Of a stretch of 64,000 nucleotides of DNA, positions 58,949 through 64,000 are shown in pieces. The stretch is taken from positions 33,292,126 through 33,356,125 of the forward strand of contig OY821747.1 of assembly GCA_963682055.1 (NCBI GenBank). The letters run 5' to 3'. A model generated the notes under the pieces. The model saw nothing but the letters and a program-made list of their open reading frames with translations, did not search any database and was not told where the DNA came from. Position numbers and translations under genes: made by a program. Origin of the DNA: Primula veris. Its lineage: Eukaryota; Streptophyta; Magnoliopsida; Ericales; Primulaceae. Numbering within the stretch: the stretch's first letter is position 1; each line of letters opens with the position of its first letter.

Positions 58949-59674
58949 AAGATTTCTTTTGTTGAATTCGACCAACAAATCGCGGGCATAGATGTCGTGC
59001 CATATACGAATTTCGGACTTTACGAACAAGTGACGCGTGCTGTTGTAAAAATTTAGTCATAATTTGTTGAGAAAATCAGCATGTATGACAGATAATATTT
59101 ATATCCTTCTTCTAATGTGGTCTAATATATATATTTCTTCTATTGTTGCCTTTTGTTTGTTCCCTTGGCTCAGAATGCTTGTTAATTAATGTAAATACAC
59201 TAAAACCACTCTAAATTAATACTTTTGGAACCATAGATTATTATTAATTTAGAGAGATATTAATTAATCAATAAATTAATTATTTGTTATTTTAAAGAGG
59301 TTTTTACTGATTTAATAAATATACTCGTTAATAAAATGAAAATGGTTACACATTACTTAGTTAGATAAATAGTATTTTACTTTTATAGCTTATAAATGCA
59401 ACTACTATATGTATTAAATGCAACCCTATCTAAGAAAATATTTATTGGTCAAATGAATGTATATAAAATTTGCAATGATTGTATAAAAAAGATATACTTT
59501 TCTAAAGCAGATATTGTCAAAGACAACGCGGTTGTGATTAGTCAACAACAGACAAATTAGTCACTATTGCACTTTCCTGGCTTTTGCTTTTTATTCCCAT
59601 AAATTGTTCCAAGTAATTTCCTTTCTTTCAACATATTCCTCTTTTGCCACATTATTTTCTCTGTAAACTCAATA
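58949..59674. other. Spacer between RGL-B and RLK-B, RLK-B promoter region
   Basis: The first ~500 bp match the copy A flank. From 59451 on it is unique in the window because copy A lost it. GTATATAAAATT at about 59459 and GTATAAAAAAG at about 59481 are candidate TATA boxes, roughly 200 bp upstream of the ATG. Confidence 0.5.
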
Positions 59675-62107
59675 ATGTTAAGTATTGGTATCCTTCCTTG
59701 GCCTATTCTTATCTTGGTAATCACCACTATTTTCTTGATAAAAGTGACCTTAGAACTTGATGATGTAAATATCTACCTGATAAACTGTGGATCCTCCAAA
59801 AACACAACCATTGGAAATAGGGTTTTCTTAGCTGATGATTTCTATTCCAATGAACTTTCAACTCCCCAAAATGTTTCCGTAAACATGAGATCGAATTATA
59901 CTCTTTCCTCATATGATGGAGTTTTATTTCAAACTGCGAGAGTTTTCAATGGAATATCTCACTACAGTTTTTCTATCAAGAAACATGGAAGATACTGGAT
60001 TCGTTTGTATTTCTTTCCATTTTCCGATGGAAATTACGACTTGAAAAACGCAAAGTTCTCTGTTTCGGCCCAAGATTTCTCCCTCCTTAGAGACTACCAA
60101 CCGCATAATGTCTCTTCGGTTAAGGAGTACTCTGTGCAAATAACTTCTGATAAGCTAGATCTTACTTTCACCCCTTCATCGGATTCTTTTTCTTTCTTGA
60201 ACGCTTTAGAGATTGTTTTGATCCCTGACAAAGTCATTCCTGATGGTTCCCTAACTCTTGATTTACAACCCGAGTACCAAAATATTTTGAACCGAGCTTT
60301 AGAAACTGTTGCAAGGGTGAACATGGGTGACATGGCAATCACCCGTCAAAACGATACGTTGTGGAGAGAATGGGTTTCTGATAGAAATTTCCTCAGCAAT
60401 GTAAATATTGTGAAGTTCATTTCAAATATTGGGGCAGTGAATTACTCAAGTAGCTCAGATAGTGAAGATATCGCACCCTCTTTTGTGTATGGGACAGCTA
60501 CGAAACTGAACTCCATTTATGAACCGCAACTTAAGGCAAATATAACTTGGTCTTATAGGATTGATCCTGGTTTTCAGTACTTAGTTAGATTTCACTTCTG
60601 TGATATAGTGAGCAATTCCCCAAAGCAGCTATATTTTAATGTTTATATAAACTCCTGGCTTGTCGTTCAGAATCTAGACCTTAGTAATCAAACATCAAAC
60701 ATTTTAGGTACTCCATATTATAAGGATGTTGTTACAAGTTCAATCGATAAAGCTTATTTAAGTATAAGTATCGGGCCTTCAAATGTGGGTGATCCTTACC
60801 CCGATGGGATACTCAATGGTCTAGAGATTATGAAAATGAGTGATTCTGAGAAAAGTCTTGTTACTTCCAACTCCGAAAAAAAGCCCAAGGAGACAAATTG
60901 GGTGATAATTGGTATATTCATGGCTGTTGGGGTGTTAATTGTGGCTGTAATTTTGGTGTTGGTTATATTTTTGATGTGTAGAAAGAACAAAAAAACATCA
61001 TATGTAGGTGATTCCGCAGAGAACCCCGTTGCGGTGAATGAGAATATAACTTCTACTGTTTCAAAAATCGGATATCGCATTCCCTTGGCAGCTATTAAAG
61101 AAGCCACCGATAATTTCAGTGAAAGTAACATTATTGGGGTAGGCGGTTTTGGGAAGGTATATAAAGGGTTCCTCAGAGATAGAACAAAGGCAGCTGTTAA
61201 AAGGGGAACTCCTAAAAATAGGCAAGTACTTTCAGAATTTCGAACAGAAATCGAAATGTTATCACAGTTCCGACACCGACATCTGGTGTCTTTATTAGGG
61301 TATTGTGATGAAAAAAACGAGATGATTATAATTTACGAGTATATGGACAATGGCAGTCTGAAGAATCATCTTTATGGTTCGGATAGTAGTAGCATGAGCT
61401 GGCGAAAGAGGCTTGAGATTTGCATTGGGTCGGCCAAAGGGCTTCATTATCTTCACACAGGCTCAAATAAGGCGATTATTCATCGTGATGTGAAATCGGC
61501 AAACATCTTACTGGACGGGAATTTTTCGGCTAAAGTAGCCGATTTTGGGATCTCCAAAATGGGTCCAGGCATTGAAGAAACTCATGTAAGTACGGCTGTT
61601 AAAGGAAGCTTTGGGTACCTTGATCCTGAGTATTTAGCGAGGAAAAAACTAACAGAAAAATCTGATGTGTATTCGTTTGGGGTCGTTATGTTCGAAATTC
61701 TTTGTGGGAGAGCCGTAATTGATCCCTCGCTTCCGAAAGAAGAGGTGAATTTAATCGAATGGGCGTTGGATTTTGAGAAGAGGGGAGAATTGGAGAAAAT
61801 CATCGACCCTTGTTTGAAAAACGAAATAAAAATAGAATCTTTGCAAAAATTTGCAGAAACTGCAGTGAAATGCTTGGCGGAAAGTGGGGTTGATCGGCCT
61901 ACAATAGGAGATGTATTATGGAACTTGGAATATGCTCTTCAGTTGCAAGGAAGTAACGAGAGAGCTGTTGGAGAAAATAATAACACAAGTGAGTTTGAAA
62001 CCAGTATTGTTTCAAGTATGGCAAGTATGGGTGATCTTGCGGAAGTTTCTTTGAGTAGAGTTTTTTCTCAGATGGTAAAAGCCGATAACAAGTCCACAGA
62101 ATACTAA
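59675..62107 (+). CDS. Malectin-like receptor kinase (CrRLK1L-type), copy B, intact
   Basis: 810 aa with no intron, usual for this family. Signal peptide residues 1-23 (hydrophobic ILPWPILILVITTIFLI). The malectin-like extracellular region (about 30-395) starts with YLINCGSS, holds several N-glycosylation sites and ends in DPYPDGILNGLEIMK. Transmembrane segment about 408-435. Kinase about 480-760: Gly loop GVGGFGKVYKG (near 487), Lys in AAVKRG (506), HRDVKSANILL (603), DFGISK (623), GSFGYLDPEY in the activation segment. All catalytic residues are present, so it should be an active RD Ser/Thr kinase. Family members sense cell-wall state and peptides at the plasma membrane; the ligand here is unknown. 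It lies downstream of a pectin lyase gene in both copies. Confidence 0.94.
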   Translation: MLSIGILPWPILILVITTIFLIKVTLELDDVNIYLINCGSSKNTTIGNRVFLADDFYSNELSTPQNVSVNMRSNYTLSSYDGVLFQTARVFNGISHYSFSIKKHGRYWIRLYFFPFSDGNYDLKNAKFSVSAQDFSLLRDYQPHNVSSVKEYSVQITSDKLDLTFTPSSDSFSFLNALEIVLIPDKVIPDGSLTLDLQPEYQNILNRALETVARVNMGDMAITRQNDTLWREWVSDRNFLSNVNIVKFISNIGAVNYSSSSDSEDIAPSFVYGTATKLNSIYEPQLKANITWSYRIDPGFQYLVRFHFCDIVSNSPKQLYFNVYINSWLVVQNLDLSNQTSNILGTPYYKDVVTSSIDKAYLSISIGPSNVGDPYPDGILNGLEIMKMSDSEKSLVTSNSEKKPKETNWVIIGIFMAVGVLIVAVILVLVIFLMCRKNKKTSYVGDSAENPVAVNENITSTVSKIGYRIPLAAIKEATDNFSESNIIGVGGFGKVYKGFLRDRTKAAVKRGTPKNRQVLSEFRTEIEMLSQFRHRHLVSLLGYCDEKNEMIIIYEYMDNGSLKNHLYGSDSSSMSWRKRLEICIGSAKGLHYLHTGSNKAIIHRDVKSANILLDGNFSAKVADFGISKMGPGIEETHVSTAVKGSFGYLDPEYLARKKLTEKSDVYSFGVVMFEILCGRAVIDPSLPKEEVNLIEWALDFEKRGELEKIIDPCLKNEIKIESLQKFAETAVKCLAESGVDRPTIGDVLWNLEYALQLQGSNERAVGENNNTSEFETSIVSSMASMGDLAEVSLSRVFSQMVKADNKSTEY

Positions 62108-63455
62108 GTTCGAGGCATATTGTAATTGGTAATATAATAGTACATGTTTGTTTCTTTTTTGTCCATTGCTAAATGTGGTAACAACTTTGGCCATTGCTAA
62201 TAAGACTGTTTCTTACTCATTCTTGAAAGTACATAATTATATACTTCTTGTATCAATTTGACGATGTTGCATCACCAAATTTATCTCGGATTGAGTTTGT
62301 ATACAGTCTTAAGTGTCAAATACGGTTTCAAAGCTATACGTCCTTGTTATGTTGGAATGTGATTCATAGACATACTTATCTGTAAGACTGTGACAGAGCC
62401 AGTACAAAAAACTAAAACTAAAACATTCATAGACACAATTGGAATTTGAATTCCAGAGCCTGCTGCTACTTATTTTACTAAAACTCACCTTATTATCTCA
62501 TATACTTATACTCGAATCTAAAATCTTAAAAGGAGCTCATTGTTTTCAGTTGATCAATTGCGTCATTGTTTTCCTATTCAATGTACAAAAAAGAGAATCA
62601 AACATTCCAGCTCTTAATTGCAGAAATGACTACAAGTGAAAAACAACATTACTGAAATGATTTGTTAATCTCTACTACTATCATTACCACTAGTTCAGTA
62701 CAACGATCATTTTACAAAGTCTAAATCTACATATGGAATCTAAAAATTATGTAAGCATGCATTAACTAAATAAGTCAAATCGATAACCACCAAAAACAAG
62801 ACATACACAAGCAAATACAAAGTCAGATACAATGGGGAAGCTAATCACAATAACACTTATGTGAACTATATTTAGGTGTCATGTAACCAGATAAGAAAAC
62901 TATTAAACCACACAAAAACACTCATGATTATCTAGTCAGGCTATTTTATCAAATCATTTAACAAACTAATAAACCAGCCGGGATGTCACAAGCATGGTTA
63001 CATACATGAACATCAGCCAAAATAAAAGCATCGAAAAAGTAAGGGACCTGCCTAGATGTCATCCTTTTATTTGCTGGACAGAATAAAGAGTTAAAAACAG
63101 CTAGATAAGCTTTTTTTTTCTTTTGTTTTTTTGGTACACAAGCAAATATAAAGTCTATACGAAAGGAAATTAAATCAAAGTTCTGTCAATGACAAGATCA
63201 CCTATATGGGTGTCCTCATTTTAAAAGGAAAAAAAAAATTATTTCAGATGTCATGTATGGATCCCGATGCATGAAACCATACATTAACATTATGTCATTA
63301 AAAGATCTCGGTTAAGGCCATTTAAGCGACTTGTTTATCAAACTAATAATAAACAAACAGCGATGGCACACACCAGGGTACATACAATAAGTAAGCGAGA
63401 TATCAGCCCCTAATACAGAATCACATGTTTACTTGTCATCCTTAGATTTCCTAGA
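62108..63455. other. Intergenic tail of copy B
   Basis: Shared with copy A up to 63342. Just beyond, 63338-63440 imperfectly repeats part of 62960-63060 (AAACTAATAA, CAGC..GATG.CACA, GGTACATACA, ATCAGCC), a local tandem duplication. It probably includes the 3' UTR of the minus-strand gene. Confidence 0.5.
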
Positions 63456-63785
63456 CTAATCAGATTCACCAGTGTCCTCATCCGAAGTGACCTCTGAGAC
63501 CTGTTCTTCTTCTTCTTCTTCTTCTTCTTCTTCTTCTTCTTCTTCGGGCAAATCTTCCGGGATTTTACAAGCGGTCAACTTGCTAAGAGCTGCAGTTTTG
63601 CTTGCTCTCACTGAGCGGGTGATAACAGGGTTTGTTGGCACAACGGATTTTGGTGAAGTGTCATCTTCTTCGTCTTCATCGGAGGAAGATCCTCTATGTC
63701 TTGGTCTTCTTCTGGAACGTGCTGGTGGTCTAGCTGATCGTGGTGCTGGTGCTGGTGTTGGTGGTATCTCCGTGGTACTGGTCAT
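63456..63785 (-). CDS. Acidic, Pro/Arg-rich hypothetical protein
   Basis: 109 aa. The N-terminus is rich in Pro, Ala and Arg (PAPRSARPPARSRRRPRHRG), followed by a Ser/Asp/Glu stretch, a short neutral part (SVRASKTAALSKLTACKIP) and a run of about 14 Glu encoded by a GAA/GAG repeat, ending TSDEDTGESD. A basic head and acidic tail suggest a nuclear or chromatin-related protein, but no domain is recognised. A CT microsatellite lies upstream in the presumed 5' UTR (63851-63872). It could be the last exon of a larger gene. Confidence 0.5.
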   Translation of the reverse strand: MTSTTEIPPTPAPAPRSARPPARSRRRPRHRGSSSDEDEEDDTSPKSVVPTNPVITRSVRASKTAALSKLTACKIPEDLPEEEEEEEEEEEEEEQVSEVTSDEDTGESD

Positions 63786-64000
63786 ATCAACGTTTAGTTG
63801 TACGTCTAACTTCCCTGGAAAGTTACATAGACGGTAAGCCAGTACTCAAACAAGAGAGAGAGAGAGAGAGAAGAACAGAAATCTCACTTCATTTTCAAAT
63901 TTTACATAAGCATGAGAAGTTTAGCGCCTGCATAGAATCTAATAGTCTAATTGAAGTTTTCATAGTATCCTTGTGTAAGAAAAAGCTTGCTTAAATCGAC
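63786..64000. other. Presumed 5' flank of acidic-protein gene
   Basis: Holds a GA repeat at about 63851-63872 (CT on the coding strand), common in plant 5' UTRs. No other feature. Confidence 0.4.

Larger units (their letters stand above)
44610..63342. repeat. Segmental duplication, copy B (RGL-B, RLK-B, tail)
   Basis: Direct-orientation counterpart of copy A, visible from 44610 because copy A is cut by the window start; the true start is probably further left, within or upstream of RGL-B. It is interrupted by one 9-kb LTR element (49246-58251) that copy A lacks. It also keeps about 290 bp (59451-59743), holding the RLK upstream region and first 23 codons, that a deletion removed from copy A. 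Beyond 63342 it continues into a minus-strand acidic-protein ORF with no counterpart after copy A. Confidence 0.93.

Noticed and set aside
63472..63837. Plus-strand Ser-rich ORF
   Set aside because: It is the complement of the Glu-rich minus-strand ORF; poly-Ser from a TCT/TTC repeat is a common artefact.

Overview
This is nuclear DNA from a flowering plant, most likely a eudicot. It is AT-rich, its genes have many GT-AG introns, and it carries nested plant LTR retrotransposons, a plant L1-type LINE and MITEs. The gene families are typical of land plants: a rhamnogalacturonan lyase, a malectin-like (CrRLK1L-type) receptor kinase and a plant J-domain protein. I cannot name the species.

The backbone is a segmental duplication in direct orientation. 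Copy A (about 1-31225, starting before the window) and copy B (at least 44610-63342) each carry a rhamnogalacturonan lyase gene (RGL), then a malectin-like receptor kinase gene (RLK), then the same downstream tail. About 13 kb separates the shared blocks. It holds an intact J-domain protein gene (34754-35599), a small ubiquitin-like ORF (37597-37860), a possible PB1-domain relic near 38.5 kb, MITE-like repeats and the 5' exons of RGL-B (from 39737).

The two copies have decayed in a complementary way. In copy A every visible RGL exon is open, but the RLK has lost its promoter, start codon and signal peptide to a Sirevirus-like Copia element and a flanking deletion; it also has a 7-bp frameshifting duplication and a Lys-to-Asn change in the kinase catalytic loop. 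In copy B the RLK is an intact 810-aa ORF, but the RGL is broken by a 25-bp exon deletion that creates an immediate stop and by a 9-kb LTR element in the same exon. Together the locus keeps one apparently working gene of each kind.

Mobile-element layout. (1) A degenerate Sirevirus-like Copia element, 6477-27614, has a truncated 5' LTR, gag, pol, an extra ORF between pol and the 3' LTR, and several polypurine-tract-like motifs. (2) A LINE sits in its 5' LTR (6849-12810, 14-bp target duplication). (3) A gag-only LTR element sits in its reverse transcriptase on the minus strand (17175-22448, target duplication CATTA); its 1433-bp LTRs differ at about three positions and its 688-aa Gag ORF is open. 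(4) A non-coding element with gypsy-type ends interrupts RGL-B (49246-58251, target duplication GGAAA).

The most unusual signals are two. The LTR of the non-coding element carries a triplicated motif of about 130 nt whose predicted stems are kept by compensatory base changes. A cluster of CGATCGGTCG palindromes with an adjoining conserved block is shared between the gag-only Copia-type element and the gypsy-type element, which belong to different superfamilies.

Exon limits and repeat boundaries were read by eye and may be off by a base or two.
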